A stretch of DNA of 64,000 bases from Azospirillum canadense (GCF_025961225.1 NZ_JAOQNG010000001.1:533001-597000); one strand, 5' to 3'. Counted from the stretch's first letter, positions 1-9,616 are shown. Notes: generated by a model from the letters alone, not told the origin. A program made the numbers and translations.

Positions 1-402
1 CGCGTCGGCGTCCACCCATTTCCAGGCGTCGAACTCCGGATGCTCCGTGGCGAGGTCGATGTCCGCGTCGGTCCCAGTGAAACGGGCGGCGAGCCACACC
101 TGCTCCTGCCCGCGCCAGCGGCCCTTCCAGACCTTGCCCAGCAGGTGGTCGGGCAGGTCGTAGCGCAGCTTCTCCGCCGTCTCCCCCAGGATCTCGGCTT
201 TGTCGGTGCCGATCTCCTCCTTCAACTCGCGCAGGGCTGCCTCGTGGACTCCCTCGCCCTCGTCGATGCCGCCCTGCGGCATCTGCCACGCATCGTCGCT
301 GCCGCAACGCTTGGCGACGAAGACCTGCCCGCGGTCGTTCAGCAGCATCACCCCCACACAGGGCCGGTAGGGGAGGGAGTCGCGGTCGATGGTCTTGCTC
401 AT
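1..402 (-). CDS. rppH: RNA pyrophosphohydrolase RppH (Nudix), 3' end beyond the window
   Basis: Nudix hydrolase that removes pyrophosphate from the 5' end of RNA and so starts RNA decay in the cytoplasm. Seen: an N-terminal [11 protein letters not shown] stretch, then a complete Nudix box at about residues 43-65 (GGIDEGEG...RELKEEIG), both typical of RppH. The ATG at 402 lies two bases after the stop of the upstream deacetylase gene, so the two are probably translationally coupled. 134 codons are inside the window and the C-terminus is cut off. It is the last visible gene of the gpmI-envC-ctpA-deacetylase-rppH run. Confidence 0.93.
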   Translation of the reverse strand, partial: MSKTIDRDSLPYRPCVGVMLLNDRGQVFVAKRCGSDDAWQMPQGGIDEGEGVHEAALRELKEEIGTDKAEILGETAEKLRYDLPDHLLGKVWKGRWRGQEQVWLAARFTGTDADIDLATEHPEFDAWKWVDADA

Positions 403-404
403 GC

Positions 405-1709
405 CTACTGCTTCTGAAGATTGGCGAGTGCCGACACCGGCGCGATCACAAAACCGCGGTCGGCGAGGCCGGTCAGCCACAGGTTGATGCGCTCGATGGT
501 GCTGGGGTAGGGCGAGCCGATGCCCACGGCGCTGCCGTTGGCCTTGGCGACGGCCTCCAACTCCTTCAACTGGTCGTCGATGGCGCCGCGCGACAGGTCG
601 CGGTCGATGACGCGGTCGGCGAAGGCGCGCGGCACGCCGGCCTGGGTGGCCAACGCCCCGCCGACGCTCTTCGGGTTGGCGCGGGCGTCCAGGAACATCA
701 GGCCGCGCGCCTTCAACGTGTCGACGATGGGCTTCATGGCGTCGGCGTTGCCGGTGAACTTGCTGCCCGTCGTGCTGGTGATGCCGACATAGCCGACCGC
801 GCGGCCCAGCGACCATTCCAGCCGTTCCAGGTTCCGGTCGGGCGCCAGCATGGTGAGCAGGGCGTTCGGGCCCGGATCGTCGCGCGGGTAGGTCTGCGGC
901 TCCATGGGCACGGACAGCATGACCTCATGCCCCTTGGTGCGCGCCCGCTCGACCCAGTTGTCCAACCGGTCGGCGTAGGGCACGAAGGCGAGCGTGATGG
1001 TCGGCGGAAGCTTTTGCAGGGCATTGCCGGTGGTCACGCCCGACACGCCCATGTCCGCCAGCACGATGGCGATGCGCGGGCGTTTGTCTGCGGCGGGGAA
1101 GGGGCGGGCGTAGACTTGCCAGGGCTTGCGCCCATCCTCCGCGATGCGGGGCAATGGGCCGTTGCGGGAGTCCTCCACGAGGCCGGGAACCGGCGCTGCG
1201 GTGAGCGTGACCGACCCGTCAGCCATTGGGGGGGCTATCGGGGGGGGCATTGGCGGTGCCGCGGGCGGCTGGGTCGCCGCTGGCGGGGCCGTTGGCGCGG
1301 CGACGGCGGGGTCAGCCGGCGGCGGCTGTGATGCGGCTGGGGTGGCCGGTGCCTCCGCGGGCGGTGGGGCTGCCGCAACGGCGGAGGGGCGCGGGGCGGC
1401 CGGGGCCTGCGCGATCTTCACCGGAACCTGCATCTTGGGGATGCCGGCCTCCCACGCCTGGACGGTGTCGTCGGCGTTCAGCGCCAGCCAGCCCGCAAGG
1501 CCACCCAATGCCAGCGCCAAGACGGCGAAGGCGCCGATCAGGGCTTTGGTGGAGGTGGACATCGGCCCGTGCGGCGCCTTGGGACCGGAAGCGCCGCCCT
1601 CCTGCCAGTCGTCCCCCTGCTCCTTGGGAACGCGCGACCGCCGGCCGAAGCCGAGGCGCAGGCCCCGGACATCGACTTTCAGACGGCCCAGCAAGGCGGC
1701 GGCGTTCAC
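405..1709 (-). CDS. Divergent polysaccharide deacetylase family protein (YibQ-like)
   Basis: A 434-residue membrane-anchored periplasmic protein. After a basic N-terminus there is one membrane segment (about residues 53-77, [20 protein letters not shown]), then a Pro/Ala-rich linker of about 110 residues, then a C-terminal domain starting near [13 protein letters not shown]. That domain matches the divergent polysaccharide deacetylase (YibQ) family, which often sits beside envC and ctpA. Substrate unknown; a role in peptidoglycan or glycan trimming is inferred from the neighbours. The gene starts 15 bp after the ctpA stop, in the same operon. Confidence 0.85.
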   Translation of the reverse strand: MNAAALLGRLKVDVRGLRLGFGRRSRVPKEQGDDWQEGGASGPKAPHGPMSTSTKALIGAFAVLALALGGLAGWLALNADDTVQAWEAGIPKMQVPVKIAQAPAAPRPSAVAAAPPPAEAPATPAASQPPPADPAVAAPTAPPAATQPPAAPPMPPPIAPPMADGSVTLTAAPVPGLVEDSRNGPLPRIAEDGRKPWQVYARPFPAADKRPRIAIVLADMGVSGVTTGNALQKLPPTITLAFVPYADRLDNWVERARTKGHEVMLSVPMEPQTYPRDDPGPNALLTMLAPDRNLERLEWSLGRAVGYVGITSTTGSKFTGNADAMKPIVDTLKARGLMFLDARANPKSVGGALATQAGVPRAFADRVIDRDLSRGAIDDQLKELEAVAKANGSAVGIGSPYPSTIERINLWLTGLADRGFVIAPVSALANLQKQ

Positions 1710-1724
1710 GGGTTGGTCACTCCG

Positions 1725-3161
1725 TCAGTGCGTGTTGCGGGCCTGGAACAGCGCGACGCCCCGCAGCAGGTCGAGCGCACGCGCCAGCTGGTAGTCGAAC
1801 GGCGGCTGGCCGGCCGCCGCGGCCGGTTCGCCATTCTCGCCCGTGGCGGGAGCGGCGGCCGGCGGGTTGGCGGCATTTCCAGGGGCGGCACCGGCCTTCG
1901 GTGCGGCACCCGGCGCCGGGGCGTTGCTGGCGCCCGGTCCGGGAGCCGGCTGGGTGGTCGCCGGCTTCGGCGGCTGGCCGGGCGCGGCGGAGTCCGGGTT
2001 GCGCAGCGCGCCGCGCAGATCGCTTTCGCGGCGGCGGGCGACGCCCTGGTCGGTGTCCTCCACCTTGGCCGGATGCACCTCGATGTCGGGCGTGATGCCC
2101 AGCGCCTGGATCGACCGGCCCGACGGCGTGTAGTAGCGCGCGGTGGTCAGGCGCATGGCGCCATGGCCCGGCAGCGGGATGATGGTCTGGACCGAGCCCT
2201 TGCCGAAGGACTGGGTGCCCAGCACCAGCGCCCGCTTGTGGTCCTGCAGGGCGCCAGCGACGATCTCCGACGCGGAGGCCGACCCGCCGTTGACCAGCAC
2301 GATCAGCGGCATGCCCTTGATCATGTCGCCCGGCTTGGCGTTGTAGCGCGTGCCCTCCTCGGCCTTGCGACCGCGGGTGGAGACGATCTCGCCCTTGTCG
2401 AGGAACGTGTCGGACACCGACACCGCCTGGTCGAGCAAGCCGCCCGGGTTGTTGCGCAGGTCGAGCACGAAGCCCTTCAGCTTGTCGCCGAGCTGCTGCT
2501 GGACGGAGGTGATGGCCCGCTCCAGCCCCTGCTGGGTCTGTTCGTTGAAGCTGGTGATGCGGATGTAGCCGATGTCGCCCTCGGTGCGGTAGCGGACCGA
2601 CTGCACCTTGATCACGGCGCGGGTCAGCGTGACCTCGAAGGGCTCGCCGGCCTCGCCGCGGCGGACGGTGACCTTGATGTCGCTGCCCACAGGGCCGCGC
2701 ATTTTCTCCACCGCCTCGTTCAGGGCCAGGCCCATCACGGCCTCCCCGTTCAGCTGGACGATCAGGTCGCCCGGCTGCAGACCGGCGCGGAAGGCGGGCG
2801 TGTCGTCGATGGGCGAGACGACCTTGATCAGGCCGTTTTCCATCGTGACCTCGATGCCCAGCCCGCCGAACTCGCCGCGGGTCTGCACCTGCATGTCCTG
2901 GAAGCTTTTCCGGTTCAGGTAGCTGGAATGCGGGTCGAGCGAGGTGAGCATGCCGTTGATGGCGGACTCGATCAGCTGCTCGTCGGTGACCTGCTCGACA
3001 TACTCCGCGCGCACGCGCTCGAAGACGTCGCCGAACAGATTGAGCTGCCGGTAGGTCTCCGACGTGTTGCTGTTGTTGCTGACCTGCGCGGTGACGGTGG
3101 CAACGCCGGCGCCCAGGAACACCAGGGCGGCTGCTGTGGCGGCTCGCTTGACTATCCTCAT
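1725..3161 (-). CDS. ctpA: Carboxy-terminal processing serine protease CtpA (S41)
   Basis: Periplasmic S41 protease of 478 residues. Order: signal peptide (MRIVKRAATAAALVFLGAG), N-terminal helical region, PDZ domain (about residues 85-165, GGLGIEVTMENGLIKVVSPI), then the protease core. The nucleophile Ser lies in GGSASASEIVAGAL and the general-base Lys in SFGKGSVQTI. The C-terminus is a Pro/Ala-rich low-complexity tail. The ATG follows the envC stop directly (TAG then ATG), which implies coupled translation. In alphaproteobacteria CtpA acts on envelope proteins; its target here is unknown. Confidence 0.95.
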   Translation of the reverse strand: MRIVKRAATAAALVFLGAGVATVTAQVSNNSNTSETYRQLNLFGDVFERVRAEYVEQVTDEQLIESAINGMLTSLDPHSSYLNRKSFQDMQVQTRGEFGGLGIEVTMENGLIKVVSPIDDTPAFRAGLQPGDLIVQLNGEAVMGLALNEAVEKMRGPVGSDIKVTVRRGEAGEPFEVTLTRAVIKVQSVRYRTEGDIGYIRITSFNEQTQQGLERAITSVQQQLGDKLKGFVLDLRNNPGGLLDQAVSVSDTFLDKGEIVSTRGRKAEEGTRYNAKPGDMIKGMPLIVLVNGGSASASEIVAGALQDHKRALVLGTQSFGKGSVQTIIPLPGHGAMRLTTARYYTPSGRSIQALGITPDIEVHPAKVEDTDQGVARRRESDLRGALRNPDSAAPGQPPKPATTQPAPGPGASNAPAPGAAPKAGAAPGNAANPPAAAPATGENGEPAAAAGQPPFDYQLARALDLLRGVALFQARNTH

Positions 3162-4697
3162 CTACCCTTGTCCTTTCCCCTCCGGGGTGCCGAAGCCGCG
3201 TTGCGGGTTGATCGGCTGACCGTGTCTTCGCAGTTCGAAGTAGAGATCCGGGCTTCCGTCGGCGGGCATCAAACCAATGGGCTCCCCGGTGGCCACGCGC
3301 CTGCCGACGGCCGTGTCGATGCGGCCAAATCCAGCAATCAGACTATGATATCCATTGCTGTGTTCAACGATCAAGATTTGCCCATAGCCGCGAAACGGTC
3401 CGGCGAACATGATCGTTCCGGCCTGCGGCGCCACGACGGTGCCGCCCGGCCGGGCCTGGATGGTGATGCCCCGGCTGGTGGAGCCGAAGCGGTCGGATTC
3501 GCCATAGCGGACGGTGACCTTGCCGACCGCCGGCATGCGCCCGCCGACCACGGTTTCTGCGTCCGGCGCACGCTGGGCGGCGGCGAATTCCGCCTCCGCC
3601 CGCGCCCGCTCGGCAGCCTTTTCCTCAGCGGCCTTCTGCTCGGCCGCCCTCTGTTCCGCCAAGCGCTGCTCCGCGGCGCGCTGTTCGGCCAGCTTCCGCT
3701 CGGCCTCCCGGCGCTCCGCCTCCTTCTTGGCGGCGAGCTTGCGTTCGGCCTCGCGCCGTTCCGCGTCACGGCGCTCCGCCTCCTTGCGCTCGGCTTCCAG
3801 CCGCTCGGCCTCACGCTTCGCGGCGGCCTCGGCGGCGGCGCGGCGTTCCGCCTCGATGCGCTCCATCAGCTGGCGCAGGTCGGTGGCCTGCCCGGCCAGC
3901 CGGGTGGCGTGCTGCGCGACCTGGACCCTTTCCTCTTCGGTCTGGCGCGACAGCTCTTCGCGGCGCGCGACCAGCTTGGACAGGTCGTTCTGGCGTTCGG
4001 CCAGGGCGGTGCGGGCGGCCAGCGTGCGGCGGCGCTGCGTCTCCAGCGTCTCGCGCGTCTCGGCCAGCTTGGTCAGGGCGCCGGCCAGGGCGTCGGCCCG
4101 GGCGCGCAGCGCCGGCACGGTGTCGCGCAGCAGCAGGGCGGAGCGCAGCGTGTCCACCGGCCCCTCGGGCCGGGCCAGCGCGGCCTCCGGCGGAATGCGG
4201 GCTAGGCGCTGGAGCGCCGCGAGCAGGCCGGCGATCTGCTGGCGCTCGCCCTCCAGCGCGGCCGACCGGTCCTGTTCCTCGGTTTCCAACTTGGTGAGCG
4301 TGTCTTCCAACTGGGCAAGGTCGTTTTCCTGCGCGCGCTCCTCCGCGGCGAGGCCGATCACCCGGGCGCGCAGGTCGTCCAGTTCCTTTTGCAGGCTCTG
4401 CGACTGCTGGTCGAGCTGCTTCTGGCGGGATTTGTCCGCCTGGATTTCCTGCTCGACGCGCTTCAGCGTCTGCTGGGGGGCTTCGTGTTGAGCGAAGGCT
4501 GGGGTGGAGAGGAGGAGGGCGAGGAGGGTAAGCGCGTGCGCTGGGCCCCCACCCAACCCTCCCCCACTTCGCAGGGGAGGGCTTTGGGGGTCGTGCTGCG
4601 GAGTTCCCTCCCCCGTCGAAGATGGGGGAGGGTTAGGGTGGGGGCCCAGAGCAAGGACGGTCGCGAGGACGGTCCGCCAGGTCTGCTCTGCGCCCAT
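3162..4697 (-). CDS. envC: EnvC-like murein hydrolase activator, signal peptide interrupted by an in-frame repeat
   Basis: A 511-residue periplasmic coiled-coil protein with a C-terminal LytM (M23) domain. The coiled coil spans about residues 70-370 and includes a long Ala/Glu/Arg-rich stretch of AERREAERK units. The LytM domain lacks the zinc ligands of active M23 enzymes: the usual HxH is replaced in SPDLYFELR. This fits EnvC/NlpD-type activators of amidases rather than hydrolases. Odd feature: the N-terminus reads MGAEQTWRTVLATVLALG, then 35 residues encoded by a palindromic repeat, then ALTLLALLLSTPAFAQ. The hydrophobic core and cleavage site of the signal peptide are therefore split by the repeat. 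Translation could instead begin at a TTG within the repeat. The gene starts 3 bp after gpmI. Confidence 0.9.
   Translation of the reverse strand: MGAEQTWRTVLATVLALGPHPNPPPSSTGEGTPQHDPQSPPLRSGGGLGGGPAHALTLLALLLSTPAFAQHEAPQQTLKRVEQEIQADKSRQKQLDQQSQSLQKELDDLRARVIGLAAEERAQENDLAQLEDTLTKLETEEQDRSAALEGERQQIAGLLAALQRLARIPPEAALARPEGPVDTLRSALLLRDTVPALRARADALAGALTKLAETRETLETQRRRTLAARTALAERQNDLSKLVARREELSRQTEEERVQVAQHATRLAGQATDLRQLMERIEAERRAAAEAAAKREAERLEAERKEAERRDAERREAERKLAAKKEAERREAERKLAEQRAAEQRLAEQRAAEQKAAEEKAAERARAEAEFAAAQRAPDAETVVGGRMPAVGKVTVRYGESDRFGSTSRGITIQARPGGTVVAPQAGTIMFAGPFRGYGQILIVEHSNGYHSLIAGFGRIDTAVGRRVATGEPIGLMPADGSPDLYFELRRHGQPINPQRGFGTPEGKGQG
4543..4647. repeat. 105-bp palindromic element inside envC
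   Basis: Outer arms 4543-4565 and 4624-4647 are inverted copies of a C-rich motif (GGGCCCCCACCC then AACCCTCCCCC) with one small difference. An inner pair (GGGGAGGG near 4573, CCCTCCCC near 4606) makes a nested hairpin. The length is exactly 35 codons, so the envC frame stays open through it. It belongs to the same C-rich palindrome family as 7888-8148, 30740-30805 and 57488-57632. Confidence 0.85.
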
Positions 4698-4700
4698 GCG

Positions 4701-6266
4701 TTATTCCGCGGCGGCTTGCGCGGCGGCGCGGTCGAGCAGGCTGCGGCCGGTCATCTCGGAGGGCACCGGCAGCTTCATCAGGTCGAGCAGGGTCGGCGCG
4801 ATGTCGGCCAGCCGGCCGCTGCGGATCGCCTTCACGTCGGCCGGGCTGTTGACCAGCACCAGCGGCACCTTGTCCAGCGTATGGGCGGTGTGCGGGCCGT
4901 GGGTCTCCGGATCGGTCATCATCTCGCAGTTGCCGTGGTCGGCGGTGACCAGCATGACGCCGCCCTGGCGGCGCACCGCGGCCTCCAGCCGGCCGAGGCT
5001 CGTGTCCACGGCCTGGACCGCCTTCATGGCGGCGTCCAGGAAGCCGGTGTGGCCGACCATGTCCGGGTTGGCGTAGTTGATGACGACCAGGTCGTACTTG
5101 CCACTGTCCACGGCCGCCACGACCTTGTCGGTCACCTCCGCCGCCGACATCTCCGGCTGCAGATCGTAGGTCGCGACCTTCGGGGAGGGCACCAGGATGC
5201 GGTCCTCGCCCGGATACACCCGCTCCTCGCCACCATTGAAGAAGAAGGTGACGTGCGGGTACTTCTCCGTCTCCGCGATGCGCAACTGAGTCAAACCGGC
5301 CTCGCTGACCACTTCGCCCAGCACCTTGGTCAAGGATTTCGGCGGAAAGATGGTCGTCATCAGCTTGGCAAGCGCCGAGGAATATTCGACCATGCCCACC
5401 GCAGCGGCGAGCGAAGGCACGGTGCCGCGGTCGAAGCCGTCGAAGGCGGGGTCGACGAAGGCGGCCAGGATCTCCCGCGCGCGGTCAGCGCGGAAGTTGG
5501 CCATCAGGATGGCGTCGCCGTCCTTCAGGCCGGTGTAGCCGTCGATGATCGTCGGCAGGATGAACTCATCGTGCTTGCCGGTGGCGTAGCTCTGCTCGAT
5601 CGCCTGGATCGGGTCGGCGGCGCGCTCGCCCTCGGCGCGCACGATGGCGGCGTAGGCCTTCGCGACGCGGTCCCAGCGCTTGTCGCGGTCCATGGCGTAG
5701 TAGCGGCCGGACACGGTGGCGACGTTCACCCCGGCCAGTTCGTGCACGTCGGCTATGAATTCGGCGACCTGGTCCTTGGCGCTCTGCGGCGGCACGTCAC
5801 GACCGTCGGTGAAGGCGTGGACCTCGACCGGCACGCCCTCATGCGACAGCACGGCGGCCAGCGCGGCGATGTGGTCCTGATGGGAGTGCACGCCGCCGGG
5901 CGACAGCAGGCCGAGGATGTGGCAACGCCCGCCGGTCTTGTGCAGCGCCGTGACCAGATCGTTCAGCGCTTTGTTGCGCTCGAACTCGCCCTGGACGATG
6001 GCGTGGTCGATCATGACGAGGTCCTGCATGACCACGCGGCCGGCGCCGAGGTTCATGTGCCCGACCTCGGAGTTGCCCATCTGCCCCTTGGGCAGGCCGA
6101 CCTCCTCCTCGCTGGCCTCCAGGAAGGCGCGCGGCTCCGACGACCACAGCCGGTCCCAGGTCGGCGTGTCGGCCAGCGCGATGGCGTTGTCCGTCCGCTC
6201 CTCGCGATAGCCCCAGCCGTCCAGGATGCACAGGACAACGGGGCGGGGACGTGTGGTCTCGGTCAT
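4701..6266 (-). CDS. gpmI: 2,3-bisphosphoglycerate-independent phosphoglycerate mutase GpmI
   Basis: Interconverts 3- and 2-phosphoglycerate in glycolysis and gluconeogenesis using two Mn ions. Seen: the N-terminal metal site CILDGWGYREE, the catalytic-serine motif QMGNSEVGHMNLGAGR (about residues 57-72), and the C-terminal metal site TADHGNCE. Length 521 residues, near the family norm of about 510. The ATG at 6266 was chosen because GAGGAGCGCG precedes it; an open frame continues upstream without family similarity. It heads the envC-ctpA-deacetylase-rppH run. Confidence 0.96.
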   Translation of the reverse strand: MTETTRPRPVVLCILDGWGYREERTDNAIALADTPTWDRLWSSEPRAFLEASEEEVGLPKGQMGNSEVGHMNLGAGRVVMQDLVMIDHAIVQGEFERNKALNDLVTALHKTGGRCHILGLLSPGGVHSHQDHIAALAAVLSHEGVPVEVHAFTDGRDVPPQSAKDQVAEFIADVHELAGVNVATVSGRYYAMDRDKRWDRVAKAYAAIVRAEGERAADPIQAIEQSYATGKHDEFILPTIIDGYTGLKDGDAILMANFRADRAREILAAFVDPAFDGFDRGTVPSLAAAVGMVEYSSALAKLMTTIFPPKSLTKVLGEVVSEAGLTQLRIAETEKYPHVTFFFNGGEERVYPGEDRILVPSPKVATYDLQPEMSAAEVTDKVVAAVDSGKYDLVVINYANPDMVGHTGFLDAAMKAVQAVDTSLGRLEAAVRRQGGVMLVTADHGNCEMMTDPETHGPHTAHTLDKVPLVLVNSPADVKAIRSGRLADIAPTLLDLMKLPVPSEMTGRSLLDRAAAQAAAE

Positions 6267-6357
6267 CGCGCTCCTCATACGCCAGTCGTGGTTGGTCGGC
6301 TCGTGGTTGGTCTGCTGCACCGGGTGGGGCAGGCACGCCGAAGGCCGGCGCACCCGC

Positions 6358-6816
6358 TCACGCCCGGTGATATGGGTGTCCGGCCAGGATTTGCTGGGCG
6401 CGGTAGAGTTGCTCCGCCAGCATGCCCCGCACCAACATATGCGGCCAGGTCATGAGGCCCAAGGCCAAAAGAAAATCGGCGCGCGCGCGGACCGCGTCGC
6501 CGTGGCCATCGGCCCCGCCGATCAGGAAGGCGATGTCGGCGGCACCCTGGTCGCGCCAGGCGCCGATCTTGCCGGCGAAGGCCTCGCTGGACACGCTTTT
6601 CCCGCGCTCGTCGAGCGCCACGACGATGGAGCCGGCGGGAATGGCGGCCAGCAACAGCTCCGCCTCCTGCCGCTTCATTTCGTCGGGCGGCAGGCGCTTC
6701 TTGACCTCGACCTCGCGGAGCGTCAGCGGCCAGCTCAGCCGGCCGGCATACTCGTCGTAGAGGTCGCGCGCCGGACCGGTCCGTGACCGCCCGACGGCGG
6801 CAAGCCACAGACGCAT
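6358..6816 (-). CDS. rlmH: 23S rRNA pseudouridine-1915 N3-methyltransferase RlmH
   Basis: SPOUT-class methyltransferase that modifies pseudouridine 1915 of 23S rRNA on assembled 70S ribosomes. The 152 residues match the whole family. Seen: the substrate region VVALDERGKSVSSEAFA, the knot motif FLIGGADGHGDAVRARA, and the C-terminal LVRGMLAEQLYRAQQILAGHPYHR. It lies 25 bp after rsfS, the usual neighbour in bacteria. Confidence 0.96.
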   Translation of the reverse strand: MRLWLAAVGRSRTGPARDLYDEYAGRLSWPLTLREVEVKKRLPPDEMKRQEAELLLAAIPAGSIVVALDERGKSVSSEAFAGKIGAWRDQGAADIAFLIGGADGHGDAVRARADFLLALGLMTWPHMLVRGMLAEQLYRAQQILAGHPYHRA

Positions 6817-6841
6817 GGGTCCGGCTCCCTCTCGAACGACG

Positions 6842-7276
6842 TCAGGCGCTCATGCGCTCGGCCGATGGCCGCGGCGCATCCAGGCCCCACATCTTCTCGA
6901 TGTTGTAGAAGGTCCGGACTTCCGGGCGGAACAGGTGGACGATGACGTCCCCGGCGTCCACGAGCACCCAATCGCACTGGGGCAGGCCTTCGACCTCGAC
7001 GCCACGGATGCCGGACTGCTTCAGCCGGTCGGCGAGCTTCATGGCCATGGCGGCGATGTGCCGGGTGTTGCGGCCGGACGCCACGATCATGTAGTCCGCG
7101 ATGCTGGTCTTGCCGGCAAGATCGATGACGATGACGTCATCCGCCTGGTCGTCGTCCAGGGACTTTTCGATAAGCGCCTTCAGTTCCTGCGGCTGGGGAA
7201 CGGGCGCGGGCCGCACAACGGGCGCGGCCGGTTCGATGAACGTGTTGATGGTACCCACCTCGTCATACAGGGTCAC
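6842..7276 (-). CDS. rsfS: Ribosomal silencing factor RsfS
   Basis: Binds ribosomal protein L14 and blocks subunit joining when nutrients are short. The family domain begins near ELKALIEKSLDDDQADDVIVIDL and includes TSIADYMIVASGRNTRHI, CDWVLVDAGDVIVHLF and the C-terminal YNIEKMW. The start is taken as the GTG at 7276, which overlaps the nadD stop as GTGA. A second GTG at 7258 is possible. The resulting 144 residues carry an N-terminal extension beyond the usual 105-120. Confidence 0.93.
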   Translation of the reverse strand: MTLYDEVGTINTFIEPAAPVVRPAPVPQPQELKALIEKSLDDDQADDVIVIDLAGKTSIADYMIVASGRNTRHIAAMAMKLADRLKQSGIRGVEVEGLPQCDWVLVDAGDVIVHLFRPEVRTFYNIEKMWGLDAPRPSAERMSA

Positions 7277-7887
7277 GACCCGCGGGCACGCGCCCGCCGG
7301 ATCGCCGTCGCCGAAGCCGGATGCAGCGGGTTGCGGAGGAAGATCCAGGCCGGCGTCGCGTGGCCGGCCAACCCCCTGGCCCGATGGTCCTTCACCCGGC
7401 GACGGGCATAGCGCTGAGCGGCCATGCCACCAAGCGCATTCATAGAATAAGTTGGACGGGCCAGAACTGCAACCGGGACCAGCCGGAAGATTCGCGTCCA
7501 ATGCCGCCAGCGGGGTATTTGCCGAAGATTGTCCGCACCCATCAGCCAGACGAAGCGCGTTCTTGGAAAGCGACGCTTCAGTTCGGCCAGCGTGTCGGCG
7601 GTGTAGCGCGTGCCAAGCTCCCGCTCGATGTCGGTGACCCGGATGCGGGGATGGCGGGCGACGCCGCGCGCCTCCGTCATGCGCTCGGCCAGCGATGCCA
7701 TGCCGCTGGCTGGCTTCAGCGGGTTCTGCGGGCTGACCAGCCACCAGACCTGGTCGAGCCCCAGCGCCTTCAGCGCGTGCAGGCTGATGTGCCGGTGCCC
7801 CGCGTGCGCCGGGTTGAAAGACCCGCCGAGCAGGCCGATGCGCAGGCCGGCGTGGAGGGGGCCGGAGTAGCGGTGGGGGGGCGTCAT
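7273..7887 (-). CDS. nadD: Nicotinate-nucleotide adenylyltransferase NadD
   Basis: Transfers AMP from ATP to nicotinate mononucleotide, the penultimate step of NAD synthesis. Seen: the nucleotidyltransferase motif GLLGGSFNPAHAGH (about residues 18-31) with the HxGH-type site, VWWLVSPQNPLK, and the FVWLMGADNLRQIPRW region. Length 204 residues is usual. It overlaps rsfS by four bases. The final NAD step, nadE, is also in this window at 29050. Confidence 0.95.
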   Translation of the reverse strand: MTPPHRYSGPLHAGLRIGLLGGSFNPAHAGHRHISLHALKALGLDQVWWLVSPQNPLKPASGMASLAERMTEARGVARHPRIRVTDIERELGTRYTADTLAELKRRFPRTRFVWLMGADNLRQIPRWRHWTRIFRLVPVAVLARPTYSMNALGGMAAQRYARRRVKDHRARGLAGHATPAWIFLRNPLHPASATAIRRARARGS

Positions 7888-8148
7888 CGCCCCTCTCCCC
7901 TCCGCTCACGCGCAAACGAAGTTTGCGCTGACGCGACAGGCGGACCTTCGGTCCGCCGAAAGCGGGGAGAGGGTAGGGAGAGGGGGTTCCCCCTCTCCCC
8001 TCTGGGGAGAGGGCCGGGGTGAGGGGGCCGGGCTCCACGAAACGTTCGGCCAAAGCTGGACCCGCTCACCCTAACCCTCTCCCCAGGGGGGAGAGGGGAC
8101 AGGAGGTGCGGGTGAGGGAGAGCGCTTGCCGCCGACATGATGGAAAGA
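7888..8148. repeat. Cluster of C-rich palindromic repeats between proA and nadD
   Basis: This 261-bp gap is almost entirely inverted repeats. Several copies of CCCCTCTCCCC and its complement occur at about 7889-8100. Two compact hairpins, GCGCAAAC-GAA-GTTTGCGC (about 7911-7929) and GGCGGACC-TTCG-GTCCGCC (about 7940-7957), sit inside the first unit. At least three units appear to be nested or tandem. No coding potential is seen. Confidence 0.8.
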
Positions 8149-9426
8149 CTAAGGCCGGGTCTGGCCATCGCCGCGCACAACGTACTTGTAGCTGGTCAGC
8201 TGCTCCGCTCCGACCGGGCCGCGGGCGTGGAACTTGTCGGTGGAGATGCCGATCTCCGCCCCCATGCCGAACTCGCCGCCGTCGGCGAACTGGGTGCTGG
8301 CGTTCCACAGCACGATGGCGCTGTCGACTTGGTTCAGGAAGCGCTCCGCCGCGGTCGCATTCTCGGTCACGATGGCGTCGGTGTGGTGGGAACCGTGGCG
8401 GTTGACGTGCGCGATGGCCGCGTCCACCCCGTCCACCACGCCGCAGGCGATGATGGCGTCCAGATACTCGGTGTCCCAGTCCTCAGGCGACACGGGCGTG
8501 ACGCGCGGGTCGGCGGCTTGGGCGGCCTCGTCGCCGCGCACGGCGCAGCCGGCGTCCAGCAGGTCCTTCACCAGGACCGGCAGCATGCGATCGGCCACCT
8601 TGCGGTCGATCAGCAGCGTCTCCGCAGCACCGCAGACGGAGGTGCGGCGCATCTTAGCGTTCATCACGACCTTGCGCGTCTTCTCCAGGTCCGCGCCGGC
8701 ATCGACGTAGACGGTGTTGTTGCCGTCCAGGTGCTTGATGACCGGGACGCGGCTTTCCTCGGAGATACGCTCGATCAGCGACTTGCCGCCGCGCGGCACG
8801 ATGACGTCGACGAGTCCGCGCATGGTCAGCAGGTGCCCGACCGCCGCCCGGTCCGTGGTGGGGACCAGCTGGATCGCCGCCTCCGGCAGGCCGGCGGCGC
8901 GCAGGCCGTCGACCAGGCAGTCGGCGATGACGCGGGAGGAGCGGACGCTCTCCGACCCGCCGCGCAGGATGGCGGCGTTGCCGGACTTCAGGCAGAGGCC
9001 GCCGGCGTCCGCCGTCACGTTGGGGCGGCTTTCGTAGATGATGCCGATGACACCCAGCGGCACGCGCACGCGCTGGATGGCCAGGCCGTTGGGCCGCGTC
9101 CATTCCGCCATCACGCCGCCGATGGGATCGGGGAAATCGGCGATGTCCTCCAGCCCCTTCGCCATCGCCTCAATGCGGGCGTCGTTCAGGGTCAGCCGTT
9201 CCACCATGGGGCCGGCGAGCCGCTCGCCCACCGCGGCGACGTCCGCGTCGTTGGCCGCCTGGATCTCCGCCTTGCGGGCGCGGATCGAGGCGGCGGCGGC
9301 CCTCAAGGCTTGATCCTTCGACGGTCCCGGCACGGTCGCCAGCTCCGCGGCGGCGGCGCGGGCGGCGCGGCCGAGGGCGAGCATCTGGTCGTGCAGGGCG
9401 TCGGTGGTCTCAAGCAGGGCGGACAT
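8149..9426 (-). CDS. proA: Gamma-glutamyl phosphate reductase ProA
   Basis: NADPH-dependent reductase that converts glutamyl 5-phosphate to glutamate semialdehyde, the second step of proline synthesis. Seen: aldehyde-dehydrogenase fold with [20 protein letters not shown], the catalytic Cys in [13 protein letters not shown], and the C-terminal [20 protein letters not shown]. Length 425 residues is typical. The ATG at 9426 is preceded by GGAGTTGGACCG. The first enzyme, proB, lies 2.6 kb away in another run on the same strand. Confidence 0.96.
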   Translation of the reverse strand: MSALLETTDALHDQMLALGRAARAAAAELATVPGPSKDQALRAAAASIRARKAEIQAANDADVAAVGERLAGPMVERLTLNDARIEAMAKGLEDIADFPDPIGGVMAEWTRPNGLAIQRVRVPLGVIGIIYESRPNVTADAGGLCLKSGNAAILRGGSESVRSSRVIADCLVDGLRAAGLPEAAIQLVPTTDRAAVGHLLTMRGLVDVIVPRGGKSLIERISEESRVPVIKHLDGNNTVYVDAGADLEKTRKVVMNAKMRRTSVCGAAETLLIDRKVADRMLPVLVKDLLDAGCAVRGDEAAQAADPRVTPVSPEDWDTEYLDAIIACGVVDGVDAAIAHVNRHGSHHTDAIVTENATAAERFLNQVDSAIVLWNASTQFADGGEFGMGAEIGISTDKFHARGPVGAEQLTSYKYVVRGDGQTRP

Positions 9427-9581
9427 CGGTCCAACTCCGGTGGGGGCCCGACTCCGCGGGCCCGGTTGAAAGGGGCGCAACTCTAACCCATCGCCCAGTC
9501 TCGCGAAAGGCGGGTGAATACGCCGAAAAGCTGAGCTGCGCGCTCAACAATGCGCTGGGACGCGGATTGTTGCCGCGTTAC

Positions 9582-9603
9582 CGTTTTCCCAAACGCGAAA
9601 ACG
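9582..9603. promoter_or_regulatory. Inverted repeat in the proA/cytochrome divergent region
   Basis: CGTTTTC (9582-9588) and GAAAACG (9597-9603) are perfect inverted copies with an 8-bp spacer, just before the ribosome-binding site of the cytochrome gene. It could be an operator or a leader hairpin. No -10/-35 pair is convincing nearby. Confidence 0.4.
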
Positions 9604-9616
9604 CGGGGAGGCGGAG

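Noticed and set aside
1569..4205. Long open frame on the plus strand opposite the deacetylase, ctpA and envC genes
   Set aside because: It is the shadow of conserved minus-strand genes in G/C-rich DNA; its protein is His/Arg/Gly-rich without motifs. The same holds for 26102-29053 and 54650-57427.
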